From: Acidimicrobiia bacterium
GTDB lineage: Bacteria > Actinomycetota > Acidimicrobiia > IMCC26256 > PALSA-610
Reading direction: 5' to 3'
Assembly (NCBI GenBank): GCA_027494135.1
Contig: JAOSJK010000012.1
Coordinates: 982,795-1,046,794, forward strand
Length of the DNA stretch: 64,000 nt
Shown: piece after piece, positions 7,164 through 15,000 of the stretch
Layout of the letters: the number at the start of each line of letters is the position of its first letter
Position numbering within the stretch: position 1 is the first letter of the stretch
Made by a program: the position numbers and the translations under genes
Notes under the pieces: generated by a model
What the model saw: only the letters and a program-made list of their open reading frames with translations
The model's database searches: none
What the model was told of the DNA's origin: nothing

Positions 7164-8278
7164 CCAAGATCGAGACACCCGCTGCCGACGCGTCACGCGT
7201 GGCGTTGACGTCCCGCGAGCAGGCCGTGGGCGTGCTGTTCGCCCTGTGGATGGTCGTCGGGCTGTTCCTCGACGGCTGGGCCCATGACAACAACAAGCCG
7301 GAGACGTTCTTCACGCCCTGGCACGGCGTCCTCTACTCGGGCTTCGTCGCTGCCGCGGCCGCCGCGTTGGTGGTCGCGTGGCGCAGTCAGCGACCCGGTG
7401 CGGCCTGGTGGTCGTCTCTGCCCCGCGGGCACGGCCTCACGCTCGGAGCGCTGGTGCTCTTCGGGGTCGGCGCGTTCGGAGATCTGGTGTGGCACGAGGC
7501 ATTCGGGTTCGAGGTCGCGCTCGAGGCGCTGCTGAGCCCCACGCATCTGGTGCTGCTCGTCGCCGGACTGGTGGCTTTGAGCGCGCCGTTGCGTGCCGCA
7601 TGGATGGCCTCGGACGCGTCGCCGCGGACTCTGCGTGAGTTCGCGCCGACGGTCTTGTCGTTGGCGCTGCTCGTGGCCCTCGTTGGCTTCTTCCTCCTCT
7701 ACCTCTCCCCGTTCGTGAACGACGCTGCTGGTGCTCGCTTCGACCGCGTGGCTGCGGTACCTCACGACCATCCCAGCACCGAGGTGGGCGAGCTCCAGCA
7801 GGTCCTGGGTGTGGCGTCGATCCTGGTCACCACCGTGTTACTCGTCGTGCCGATCCATCTGGTCCTGCGCCGCTGGCGGCCGCCGCCGGGCACGTTCGCC
7901 CTGCTCGTGGGTGTCGTGGTGGCACTGTTCGTCGGCCTCGACGAGTTCAGCCAGGCTGGGTTGCTGCCAGCGGGGGTGATCGCCGGCGTGGCGGCCGATG
8001 TGGTCGTGCGCCGGGGGTGGACGGCGCTGGCCGGGGTGGCCGCCACGGTGGCGATGTGGCTCGCCTATTTCGGCCTGTACCAGCTGACGGTCGGGACTGT
8101 CGCCTGGTCGGCGGAGCTGTGGGCGGGCACCGTGACCCTGGCCGGGCTGGTGGCGGCGGGGATCGGGCTCCTGACCGCACGCCTGCCCCTCGACAACGAC
8201 GGCCAGGGTGCCGCGCCGCTCGCGCCGCGGACAGCGCTCGTGGCGGACCAGGCTGTAGCCGCGCGGATGGCACGCTGA
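7160..8278 (+). CDS. Polytopic membrane protein of unknown function
   Basis: 372 residues with about nine to ten hydrophobic segments. Conserved-looking polar motifs are FLDGWAHDNNKPETFFTPWHG near the N-terminus, LVWHEAFGF, and SPTHLVLL in membrane segments, that is, several His residues placed where they could bind metal or heme. GTG start overlaps the copZ stop by four bases, so it belongs to the csoR operon. Similar proteins occur beside copper genes in actinobacteria, but no function is established. Confidence 0.7.
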   Translation: MTKIETPAADASRVALTSREQAVGVLFALWMVVGLFLDGWAHDNNKPETFFTPWHGVLYSGFVAAAAAALVVAWRSQRPGAAWWSSLPRGHGLTLGALVLFGVGAFGDLVWHEAFGFEVALEALLSPTHLVLLVAGLVALSAPLRAAWMASDASPRTLREFAPTVLSLALLVALVGFFLLYLSPFVNDAAGARFDRVAAVPHDHPSTEVGELQQVLGVASILVTTVLLVVPIHLVLRRWRPPPGTFALLVGVVVALFVGLDEFSQAGLLPAGVIAGVAADVVVRRGWTALAGVAATVAMWLAYFGLYQLTVGTVAWSAELWAGTVTLAGLVAAGIGLLTARLPLDNDGQGAAPLAPRTALVADQAVAARMAR

Positions 8279-8282
8279 CGAC

Positions 8283-8957
8283 ATGTCGGGGACGGCTGGC
8301 GTGGCGTTCGTCGATCTCGCTGGGTTCACAGCGCTCACCGAAGCGCACGGTGACGAGGAGGCAGCCGATCTGGTCGAGCTGTTCGTGTCGATGGCCCGCG
8401 ACGAGTGCGCCGACGGCGACCGGGTGGTCAAGTCGATCGGCGACGCTGTCCTCCTGGTGTCGCCGTCGGGGGCGGCGGCGGCCGACTTGGCCGAGCGGGT
8501 GATGCGCCGTTGCGCGGATGAACCCGGCTTCCCGCTCGTCCGGGGCGGCGTGCACAGCGGCCCGATCGTCGAGCGGACCGGTGACGTGTTCGGAACCACG
8601 GTCAACGTCGCGGCACGCATCGCGTCACAGGCCTACGGCGGGCAGCTCCTCGTCAGCCACGAGGTGCGCACCCACCTCGTCGACGAAGTGGGCGAGGTGA
8701 TCGACCTGGGCGAGTTCGAGTTCCGGAACCTCACCGAGCCCGTCCACCTCTACGAGATCCCGCTCGGCCTCGACACTGGCCACGCCGGGATCGACCCGGT
8801 GTGTCGCATGCGCGTCGAGCGCGAACACGCGGGCGGCCGACTCCGCTACCAGGGCACCGACTACTGGCTGTGCTCCCTGGCGTGCGCGGCTCGCTTCGCC
8901 GCGAACCCCGCCGCGTTCGTCGACCCGCCGGCAGTGACCGAGAGCGAAGCTCAGTGA
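8283..8957 (+). CDS. Class III nucleotidyl cyclase domain fused to a YHS metal-binding domain
   Basis: 224 residues. Residues 1-155 form a class III cyclase homology domain: first metal-binding Asp in AFVDLAGFTALTE, second in KSIGDAVLL (with the substrate Lys), and Asn/Arg of the transition-state motif in GTTVNVAARIAS, so it looks catalytically complete. Residues 170-215 form a YHS domain, DPVCRMRVE ... YWLCSLACAARFAANPAAF, a Cys-rich module found in copper ATPases and metal chaperones. The combination suggests a cyclase whose activity responds to metal. It sits in the csoR-copZ operon and its TGA overlaps the next GTG. Confidence 0.82.
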   Translation: MSGTAGVAFVDLAGFTALTEAHGDEEAADLVELFVSMARDECADGDRVVKSIGDAVLLVSPSGAAAADLAERVMRRCADEPGFPLVRGGVHSGPIVERTGDVFGTTVNVAARIASQAYGGQLLVSHEVRTHLVDEVGEVIDLGEFEFRNLTEPVHLYEIPLGLDTGHAGIDPVCRMRVEREHAGGRLRYQGTDYWLCSLACAARFAANPAAFVDPPAVTESEAQ

Positions 8958-9694
8958 CCGACGACGGCGAGCCGGCTCCCGCCCCGCCAGGTCGCGGTGC
9001 CCGAACCGCGGACGAGGAGCTGTTGTGCGCGTGCGGCCCCGAGCTGGCGGCCGAGGACCCGGCCCGGGTGGAGCGCATCGCGGCCGAGCTCGCCGCAGCG
9101 TTCTCGGCCATGCGCGACGTGACCCGGGCAGCATCGATCTTCGGGTCCGCCCGCGCCCCACGCACCGGTCCCGACTATGCGCTGGCACGCCGAGTCGCCG
9201 CCGCGCTCGGCAAGGAGGGCTTCTCGATCATCACCGGCGGCGGACCGGGTCTGATGGAAGCGGCCAACCTCGGAGCCCGCGACGCCGGCGCCCCCTCGAT
9301 CGGCCTGAACATCGAGCTTCCCCATGAACAAGCCCCGAACCCCTACCTGGACCTGTCGCTGCGGTTCCGGTACTTCTTCGCCCGCAAGCTGGTCTTCGTC
9401 CGCTACGCCGCCGCGTTCGTGGTCCTCCCCGGCGGGTTCGGCACCCTCGACGAGCTGTTCGAGGCCCTCACCCTCATCCAGACCGGCAAGATCTCCAACT
9501 TCCCGGTGGTGCTCGTCGGCACCGACCACTGGGCAGGACTCCTCGACTGGTTGCGGACCCGCCTGCTCGACCAGTCCCGCGTCGGCACCGACGACCTCGC
9601 CCTCCTCCACCTCACCGACGACCCCGCCGAGGTGTGCGACATCGTCACCTCGGGGCACGCCGCCCAACTCGCCGCGCTCAAAGCCGGACGCTGA
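8954..9694 (+). CDS. LOG-family phosphoribohydrolase (TIGR00730-like)
   Basis: 246 residues from GTG 8954, overlapping the cyclase stop. Contains the LOG signature: TGGGPGLMEAAN (nucleotide binding) and LPGGFGTLDELFE, the PGGxGTxxE catalytic motif. Family members hydrolyse cytokinin riboside monophosphates or other nucleoside monophosphates. An N-terminal 60-residue extension with CACGPEL precedes the fold. Placed at the end of the copper-sensing operon; why a LOG enzyme is here is unclear. Confidence 0.85.
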   Translation: MTDDGEPAPAPPGRGARTADEELLCACGPELAAEDPARVERIAAELAAAFSAMRDVTRAASIFGSARAPRTGPDYALARRVAAALGKEGFSIITGGGPGLMEAANLGARDAGAPSIGLNIELPHEQAPNPYLDLSLRFRYFFARKLVFVRYAAAFVVLPGGFGTLDELFEALTLIQTGKISNFPVVLVGTDHWAGLLDWLRTRLLDQSRVGTDDLALLHLTDDPAEVCDIVTSGHAAQLAALKAGR

Positions 9695-9723
9695 GCGCCG
9701 AACCGTCGGTCGACAGAGGGCAG

Positions 9724-9960
9724 CTAGGGCTGGCCCCGGCCGAGCATCCGGTCGATGTCCTCCTGGTGCTCCTCATCGAGCCGAGCCCACTCCCCGGAGC
9801 GCATCATCTGCCACATCGGGTCGTTGTTCATCAGCTCGAGCATCGCCGGGGACGCGTCCTGCTGCATTCGTTCGAGCATCTGGCGGTGCCGCTCGGCCAT
9901 GTCGTGCATCTCACCGGACGCTTCCATCTGCGTGATCCGCCCGCCACCGGAGGCGGGCAT
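9724..9960 (-). CDS. Repeat-derived ORF, possibly the C-terminal half of the upstream lipoprotein
   Basis: 78 residues from ATG 9960 with GAGGAGGGG upstream. The sequence (QMEASGEMHDM ... DASPAMLELMNNDPMWQMM) repeats that of the upstream lipoprotein at a spacing of 231 bp, exactly 77 codons. It may be an independent small gene. More likely, given the indels seen elsewhere, it is the second repeat of one two-repeat lipoprotein, separated by an indel near the C/G runs at 9962-9975. Rich in Met and acidic residues; function unknown. Confidence 0.5.
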   Translation of the reverse strand: MPASGGGRITQMEASGEMHDMAERHRQMLERMQQDASPAMLELMNNDPMWQMMRSGEWARLDEEHQEDIDRMLGRGQP

Positions 9961-10291
9961 GGTCCCCCTCCTCGGCGCCGCGGCTCATGTCCCGCTGGTG
10001 CTCTTCGTCGAGCCGGGCCCATTCCTCGGTGCGCATCATCTGCCACATCGGGTCGTCGTTCATCAGCTCGAGCATCGCCGGGGAGGCATCGTCCTGCATG
10101 CGGTCGAGCATCTCGCGGTGTTGTTCGAGCATGTCGTGCATCTCACCGGACGCTTCCATCTGTGTCATCCGACCCGTCGCTGCGACGCCGGCGCCGTTGT
10201 CGGCCCCGTCGGATGCGCACCCGACGAGCACGATCGATGCGACTGCGGCCCCTGCCACGCCGGCTCGGAGCCCCAAGCGGTGGTGCCTCAT
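9911..10291 (-). CDS. Met-rich lipoprotein with tandem repeat
   Basis: 126 residues. A lipobox (VASIVLVGCAS) follows a short hydrophobic stretch, then the repeat unit QMEASGEMHDMLEQHREML ... PMWQMMRTEEWARLDEEHQ. After DMSRGAEEG the frame runs into a Arg/His-rich tail that is an out-of-frame reading of the second repeat copy, so the natural product probably continues into the 9724-9960 frame. Exported, Met/His-rich and acidic, it could bind metal in the cell envelope. Start overlaps the upstream stop. Confidence 0.6.
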   Translation of the reverse strand: MRHHRLGLRAGVAGAAVASIVLVGCASDGADNGAGVAATGRMTQMEASGEMHDMLEQHREMLDRMQDDASPAMLELMNDDPMWQMMRTEEWARLDEEHQRDMSRGAEEGDHARLRWRADHADGSVR

Positions 10292-10659
10292 GACGGGACC
10301 TCCTGGTCGGGCATCGGACGACCGGGGTCTCGGTCGCTCGCTCTGTCAGGTCGTGGCGGCGCGCCCGCGGGTTGACGGCGGGACAACAGCAGGCGCTCCG
10401 CTTCGCGTTCGACCTCCTGGGCGGCGCGCTCGGCGAGCACGGCCGAGATCGCGCACACGGCGACGCACGCGAGGAGCAGTGCTCCCGCGGCGGCCCCCCA
10501 CGCGTTCGATCCCCAGCCAAGGCTCAACAAGACGACGAGCAGCACGCCGGCGAGCGCGATGGCTGTCCACATCGCGACGCCCGCTCGCCGGCGCCGCGCG
10601 TCTCGGGCGGTCGCGTACCGCCCGATCGCTCCATGACAGCTCGCGTCGCGTGTGGGCAT
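10288..10659 (-). CDS. Small two-helix membrane protein
   Basis: 123 residues with a basic N-terminus, two adjacent membrane helices (MWTAIALAGVLLVVLLSLGW and AAAGALLLACVAVCAISAVL) and a charged C-terminal helix that may coil. No family recognised. First gene of a short minus-strand operon with the lipoprotein (ATGA overlap); copy 2 of the shared regulatory element lies about 30 bases upstream. Confidence 0.55.
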   Translation of the reverse strand: MPTRDASCHGAIGRYATARDARRRRAGVAMWTAIALAGVLLVVLLSLGWGSNAWGAAAGALLLACVAVCAISAVLAERAAQEVEREAERLLLSRRQPAGAPPRPDRASDRDPGRPMPDQEVPS

Positions 10660-10689
10660 GGCCTAATCGTCGGCGATCGACGGCCCGGT

Positions 10690-10733
10690 GCCATCCGGTC
10701 CCAGTCGTGATCCTGGGTGCGGGGAACTACGTA
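10690..10733 (-). promoter_or_regulatory. Shared regulatory element, copy 2 (GCCATCCGGT ... GAACTACGTA)
   Basis: Unit GCCATCCGGT at 10690, a weak second unit CCCAGTCGTG abutting it, and GAACTACGTA at 10724. It lies between the response-regulator gene end and the start of the 10659 operon. Confidence 0.55.
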
Positions 10734-10748
10734 GCCGTCCCCCAGCCG

Positions 10749-11408
10749 CTACGGGCCGAGGTCCTCGTCGATGAGGCCGAACTCGCGGGCGACTCGGACG
10801 AGGTCGGCTCGGGCCTTGATGCCGAGCTTCTGCTGCACATGGGCGCGGTGGGTCTCGACGGTGCGGACCGAGACGAACAGCTCGGCGGCGATGTCGGCGT
10901 TGGTGTGGCCCAGGGCGACCATGCGCAACACGTCGACCTCGCGCTCGGACAGCTCACCACCGGGTCCCGACGGGCGAGCGGTCGCGGCGTCGGGGGCCAG
11001 GAGGGCGGCGCCGAGGCTCGGGTGGACGTACTCCTGTCCGGACGCGACGTGACGCACGGCGAGGACGAGCTCGACATCGGCGGCGTCTTTGACCAGGTAG
11101 CCACGGGCGCCGGCATCGAAGGCCTTGCGGAGGTAGGCGACGTCGTCGTGGACGGTGAGGACCAGCACGGCGGTGGCGGGGCTGGCGTCGAGCACCTGGC
11201 GGGTCGCGTCGATCCCGCTGGTTCCCGGCAGCCCGAGGTCCATCACGAACACGTCGGGACGTTCGGCAGTCGCCAGGGCCACGGCCTCGGTCGCGTCGGC
11301 GGCCTCGCCGACCACTTCGATGTCGTCCTCGTCGGCCAGGATGCGTCGCAGGCCGCTGCGGACCACAGCGTGGTCGTCGCAGAGCGCGACCCGGATCGGC
11401 TCAGCCAA
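10749..11408 (-). CDS. NarL/DevR-type response regulator
   Basis: 219 residues from a TTG at 11408 that overlaps the kinase stop; no ATG/GTG is available in this part of the frame. Receiver domain 1-120: acidic pocket in RVALCDDHAVV, phosphoacceptor Asp in VFVMDLGLPG, and Lys in GYLVKDA. A LuxR-type HTH follows (GGELSEREVDVLRMVALGHTNADIAAELFVSVRTVETHRAH). Domain order matches DevR/DosR, and it is paired with a GAF kinase. I infer that it binds the repeated GCCATCCGG element scattered through the window. Confidence 0.92.
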   Translation of the reverse strand: MAEPIRVALCDDHAVVRSGLRRILADEDDIEVVGEAADATEAVALATAERPDVFVMDLGLPGTSGIDATRQVLDASPATAVLVLTVHDDVAYLRKAFDAGARGYLVKDAADVELVLAVRHVASGQEYVHPSLGAALLAPDAATARPSGPGGELSEREVDVLRMVALGHTNADIAAELFVSVRTVETHRAHVQQKLGIKARADLVRVAREFGLIDEDLGP

Positions 11409-12609
11409 CGGGGAGCTCCAGACGCACGGTGGTGCCCGCCCCGGGGGCGCTGACCACCTCGACCGATCCGCCGGCCAGGGTTGCCCGCTCGGCCATCCCG
11501 ATAAGCCCGAGAGATCGCTCCCGAGCCTCGGTGGGGTCGAAGCCGGCGCCGTCGTCGACGATCTCGGCACGGAGGAGCCCGTCGCCGACGCGCACCGACA
11601 TCCGAACCTGGGTGGCGTCGGCGTGGCGGGTGACGTTGGTGAGGGATTCCTGGACGACGCGGTACACGACGGTCTCGAGGTCGGGGGGAAGTCGGGTGTC
11701 GTCGGACAGGTCGTCGAGGTCGACCTGCAGGTCGAGGGCGTGCCGTTCGGAGACGTCGGCGGCGAGGCGCTGAACAGCGGCGACCAGGCCGATGTCGTCG
11801 AGAACGATGGGTCGCAGCTCGAAGGCGAGCTGGCGGACCTCGTTGAGGGCCTCGGCCACCAGTGCGCGGACCTCCTCGGCGCGGGCGTGGACGTCTCGTC
11901 GCTCCGGGTCGCCGTCGAGGGCGTCGAGGACGAGGCGTTGGCCGAGCAGCACCGAGGTGAGCGACTGGCCGATCTGGTCGTGCAGGTCCCGGGAGACCCG
12001 TGCCCGCTCGGCCTCCTGAGCGGCGATGACGCGGGCCAGCAGGTCCCGGTCGGCGCGGGCACGCTCCTCGGCGGCGACGAGCATGACCGACTCGATGGCG
12101 GCGGCCGCGAAGGCGGCGAGGGTCGTCACCAGGCGTTCGTCTTCGGCGTCGAAGTCGCCGCCGTCTCGCTTCTCGGTGACGTAGAGGTTGCCGAAACGGC
12201 GGCCGCCGCGCCGCACCGGCACCCCGAGGAAGGTGCGCATGGGCGGGTGGTGTGGCGGGAACCCGCACGACCGCTGGTCGGCGCCCAGGTCGGGCAGCCG
12301 GATGGGGCCGTCGCCGACGATCACCTCGCGCAGCAGGCCGCGGCCCTCGGGGAGATGCCCGATGCGCTCGACGGTGGCCTGATCCATGCCGTGGTGCACG
12401 AACCGTTCGATGCGGCCCGACCCGTCGTAGATCCCGAGCGCGGCGTAGCGGGCGCCCGCGAGCTCGGCGGCGCAGTGGACCATCCGGGACAGGATCTGGT
12501 CGAGATCGTGGTCCCCGGCCAGATCCAGGCCGGCGCGCAACAGCCCCTCGTACCGGGCATCCCGGGAAACCGGGAGGCTGCCCGACGGACCGTCACCGAC
12601 CTCCGACAT
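11401..12609 (-). CDS. GAF-domain histidine kinase (DevS/DosT-like)
   Basis: 402 residues. GAF domain at about 20-185 (LARAG-type start, GRIERFVHHGM ... FLGVPVRRGGRRFGNLYVTEKR), then HisKA_3 with the phosphoacceptor His in ARVSRDLHDQIGQSLTSVL, and an HATPase domain with N-box QESLTNVTRHADAT and G-box DDGAGFDP, GLIGMAERA. Layout is that of DevS-type redox/oxygen sensors, but with one GAF domain, so heme binding cannot be asserted. Its stop overlaps the regulator start; the two form a two-component pair. Confidence 0.9.
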   Translation of the reverse strand: MSEVGDGPSGSLPVSRDARYEGLLRAGLDLAGDHDLDQILSRMVHCAAELAGARYAALGIYDGSGRIERFVHHGMDQATVERIGHLPEGRGLLREVIVGDGPIRLPDLGADQRSCGFPPHHPPMRTFLGVPVRRGGRRFGNLYVTEKRDGGDFDAEDERLVTTLAAFAAAAIESVMLVAAEERARADRDLLARVIAAQEAERARVSRDLHDQIGQSLTSVLLGQRLVLDALDGDPERRDVHARAEEVRALVAEALNEVRQLAFELRPIVLDDIGLVAAVQRLAADVSERHALDLQVDLDDLSDDTRLPPDLETVVYRVVQESLTNVTRHADATQVRMSVRVGDGLLRAEIVDDGAGFDPTEARERSLGLIGMAERATLAGGSVEVVSAPGAGTTVRLELPVG

Positions 12610-12663
12610 CGTGTCGGAGACACTAGCGAACCAGCCGTTTTCGGGCGGGGCGGGCCACCGGGC

Positions 12664-12708
12664 TCTCCGTAGTCCGCCACCTGCGATTCGGTAGCTGGAC
12701 CGGATGCC
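12664..12708 (+). promoter_or_regulatory. Shared regulatory element, copy 3
   Basis: On the plus strand TCCGTAGTCC at 12665 and CGGTAGCTGGACCGGATGCC at 12689-12708; the latter is the two-unit element in reverse (GGCATCCGGT-CCAGCTACCG). It lies in the divergent gap between the kinase start and the 12771 gene and could serve both, including autoregulation. Confidence 0.6.
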
Positions 12709-12770
12709 CGCGGCACCGTCCTCGCTCGATGATGACGACGGAAACCAACCACGCGTCCACGGAGGTCGTG

Positions 12771-12992
12771 ATGAACCACCAACAGATGGCCAAGCCGGCC
12801 CTGATCGCCGTCGCAGTGCTCGTCGCCCTGGTCATCGCCGGGCTTCCCGTCGGCTACCTGGGCTTCGGGCTGCTGATCCTCGCCTGCCCGCTGATGATGT
12901 TCTTCATGATGCGGGGCATGGACCACGGCGGCCACGGCGACGCCGGCGACGACGAGATGCACGCGGGGCACCGTCACCTCGACCAGCGCTGA
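12771..12992 (+). CDS. Small His-rich membrane protein (DUF2933-like)
   Basis: 73 residues from ATG 12771, chosen because GGAGG lies 5 bases upstream; the ORF track start at 12729 has no ribosome site. Two hydrophobic segments are followed by a Met/His-rich tail, FFMMRGMDHGGHGD. First gene of an operon with the beta-CASP hydrolase. Similar small proteins occur at 6145 and 38719. Confidence 0.65.
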   Translation: MNHQQMAKPALIAVAVLVALVIAGLPVGYLGFGLLILACPLMMFFMMRGMDHGGHGDAGDDEMHAGHRHLDQR

Positions 12993-13010
12993 CTCCGAGG
13001 AGCCGACGCC

Positions 13011-14420
13011 ATGCGCCTCACGTTCTGGGGGGCAGCGGGGACGGTGACCGGGTCCCGGTTCGTCCTCGATGCCGCCGGTCACCGGATCCTGGTCGACTGC
13101 GGCCTGTTCCAGGGCATCAAGCCCATCCGCCAGCGGAACTGGTCGCCGTTCCCGGTCGACCCGTCGTCCCTCGATGCCGTGGTGGTGACCCACGCCCACA
13201 TCGACCACACCGGCTATCTACCGGCACTGGTGCGCGACGGCTTCCGCGGCGACATCTGGACCACCCCGGCGACCGCGGACCTGAGCCGGATCCTGTTGCC
13301 CGACGCCGCCCACCTCCAGGAGGAGGACGCCCGGCACGCCAACAAGCGCCGATCGAGCCGCCACCGTCCCGCCCTCCCGCTCTACACCAGCGACGACGCC
13401 GAACGAGCGCTGCGCCGCCTGCGCACCGTGGGGTACGCGACCGGCTTCGAGCCGGTACCGGGTGTGACCGCCTCGTTCTCCCCCGTCGGCCACATCCTCG
13501 GCGCCTCGTGCGTCCGGATCGACGACGGTGACACCTCCGTGCTGGTCACCGGCGACGTCGGCCGCCCGGTCGATCCGGTGATGCGCCCACCAGCCCCGAT
13601 CCCTACGGCCGACTACGTCGTCACCGAATCCACCTACGGCAACCGCACCCACGCCGACACCGACCCCGCCGAGGAGCTCGCCGAGATCGCCAACCGCACC
13701 CTCGGCCGCGGCGGCGCCCTCCTCATCCCGGTCTTCGCCGTGGGGCGGGCCCAGACGGTCCTGCACCTGCTCGCCCAGCTGCGCCGCGCCGGGCGGATCC
13801 CGGAGGTCCCCGTCTACCTCAACAGCCCCATGGCCGTAAACGCCACCGACCTGTTCTGCACCCACCTCGAGGACCACAAGCTCACCGTCGAGGAGTGCCA
13901 CCAGATGTGCGACGGCGTGCAGTTCGTGCGAACGGCAGAGGAGTCCAAGAAGGTGACACCGCTCGGGGGCCCCATGATCGCCCTCTCCGCGAGCGGCATG
14001 GCCAGCGGCGGACGGGTCCTGCACCACCTCGAACGCCTCGCTCCCGACCACCGCAACACGATCCTGTTCGTCGGCTACCAAGCCGCCGGCACCCGCGGGC
14101 AAGCCATGCTCGCCGGCGCGCCCCGCATCAAGATCTTCGGCTCCTACACAACGGTCCGAGCCGAGATCGCCAGCATCGACGGGCTGTCCGCCCACGCCGA
14201 CAGCGACGAGCTGACCGCCTGGCTCGCCGCGACGCCGGCCCAGCCCGCGGCGGCGTTCATCGTGCACGGCGAGCCAGCGGCCGCCGACGCGCTCCGCCGC
14301 ACACTGCGCGACGACCTCGCCTGGGACACCCAGGTCCCCGAACACGGCGACACGGTTGACCTCGGCAGCCCGCCACGCACAGAAGGGAGGCGCACCGATG
14401 CGCAAGCGGCGCAGCCGTGA
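13011..14420 (+). CDS. Beta-CASP MBL-fold RNase/hydrolase
   Basis: 469 residues of the YSH1/RNA-specificity MBL family. Zn ligands: HAHIDHTG motif, His in PVGHILGAS, Asp in VTGDVGRP. Beta-CASP motifs: YVVTESTYGNRTH, later Asp/His in GLSAHADSDEL and the C-terminal FIVHGE. GAGGAG precedes the ATG. These enzymes are usually RNases; an MBL-RNA-specificity protein is also found in the hypoxia (DosR) regulon of mycobacteria. Placed downstream of regulatory element copy 3. Confidence 0.88.
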   Translation: MRLTFWGAAGTVTGSRFVLDAAGHRILVDCGLFQGIKPIRQRNWSPFPVDPSSLDAVVVTHAHIDHTGYLPALVRDGFRGDIWTTPATADLSRILLPDAAHLQEEDARHANKRRSSRHRPALPLYTSDDAERALRRLRTVGYATGFEPVPGVTASFSPVGHILGASCVRIDDGDTSVLVTGDVGRPVDPVMRPPAPIPTADYVVTESTYGNRTHADTDPAEELAEIANRTLGRGGALLIPVFAVGRAQTVLHLLAQLRRAGRIPEVPVYLNSPMAVNATDLFCTHLEDHKLTVEECHQMCDGVQFVRTAEESKKVTPLGGPMIALSASGMASGGRVLHHLERLAPDHRNTILFVGYQAAGTRGQAMLAGAPRIKIFGSYTTVRAEIASIDGLSAHADSDELTAWLAATPAQPAAAFIVHGEPAAADALRRTLRDDLAWDTQVPEHGDTVDLGSPPRTEGRRTDAQAAQP

Positions 14421-14688
14421 CGGATCCTGCAAGGTCACCTTCGAGCTGCCAACCGGGCTCAACACCACCACCGCGCATCTCTGCGGCGACTTCAACGACT
14501 GGTCCCGGACGGCCACGCCGCTGAAGCGCCGCAAGGACGGCTCACTCGCGGTCACCGTGACCCTCGCCGCCGACCGCACCTACCGATTCCGATACCTGCT
14601 CGACGGCGAGCGCTGGGAGAACGACTGGGCCGCCGACGACTACGTCACCAACGACTTCGGCGGCGACGACTCGGTCGTCCACACCTGA
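14398..14688 (+). CDS. Isoamylase N-terminal/CBM48-like glycogen-binding domain protein
   Basis: 96 residues from ATG 14398 (GGGAGG upstream), overlapping the end of the MBL gene. The whole protein is one early-set Ig fold: VTFELPTG ... AHLCGDFNDWS ... YRFRYLLDGERWENDWAADDYVTNDFGGDDSVV. This is the AMPK-beta/CBM48 pattern. Stand-alone versions are thought to bind glucans or act as regulatory subunits; the GH65 phosphorylase encoded at 30866 makes a glycogen/disaccharide link plausible. Confidence 0.85.
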   Translation: MRKRRSRDGSCKVTFELPTGLNTTTAHLCGDFNDWSRTATPLKRRKDGSLAVTVTLAADRTYRFRYLLDGERWENDWAADDYVTNDFGGDDSVVHT

Positions 14689-14710
14689 ATCGATCTCCTG
14701 CCCGGACCTC

Positions 14711-14758
14711 TCGACCCCGCTGAGGGCAGGGCGGCATAATGTCCTACAGTCTGTAGGA
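14711..14758 (+). promoter_or_regulatory. Promoter with BlaI-type operator A
   Basis: A -35-like TCGACC at 14711 and -10 CATAAT at 14735 (18-base spacing) are followed by the perfect palindrome TCCTACAGTCTGTAGGA at 14742-14758. The palindrome touches the GTG start at 14759, so repressor binding would block initiation. Confidence 0.75.
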
Positions 14759-14968
14759 GTGGCTCGGTTCCGGCGACGTCAACCCCCCATCTTCGCTCCT
14801 CGCCGTCGGCTGCGACCGGTGCTCACCACGCTGGGGTGGATCGTCGCGCTGATCGTGGTCGTGATCCTCGTCATCTCCACCGTCGCCGGCATGGCCAGCG
14901 ACGAACCACCCACCGACGACCGATCCGACCACCCCACCGAGCACCCGCCGACCTCACAGGGCCACTGA
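14759..14968 (+). CDS. Small single-pass membrane protein
   Basis: 69 residues: a basic N-terminus, one helix (TLGWIVALIVVVILVISTVAGMA) and an acidic His-containing tail. GTG 14759 lies about 19 bases after the -10 box, so the transcript has almost no leader. No family recognised; its promoter carries the BlaI-type operator, which makes it a likely member of that regulon. Confidence 0.5.
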   Translation: MARFRRRQPPIFAPRRRLRPVLTTLGWIVALIVVVILVISTVAGMASDEPPTDDRSDHPTEHPPTSQGH

Positions 14969-15000
14969 ACCTCCAGTGGCTCGCGGGCCATGTTGCGCCC

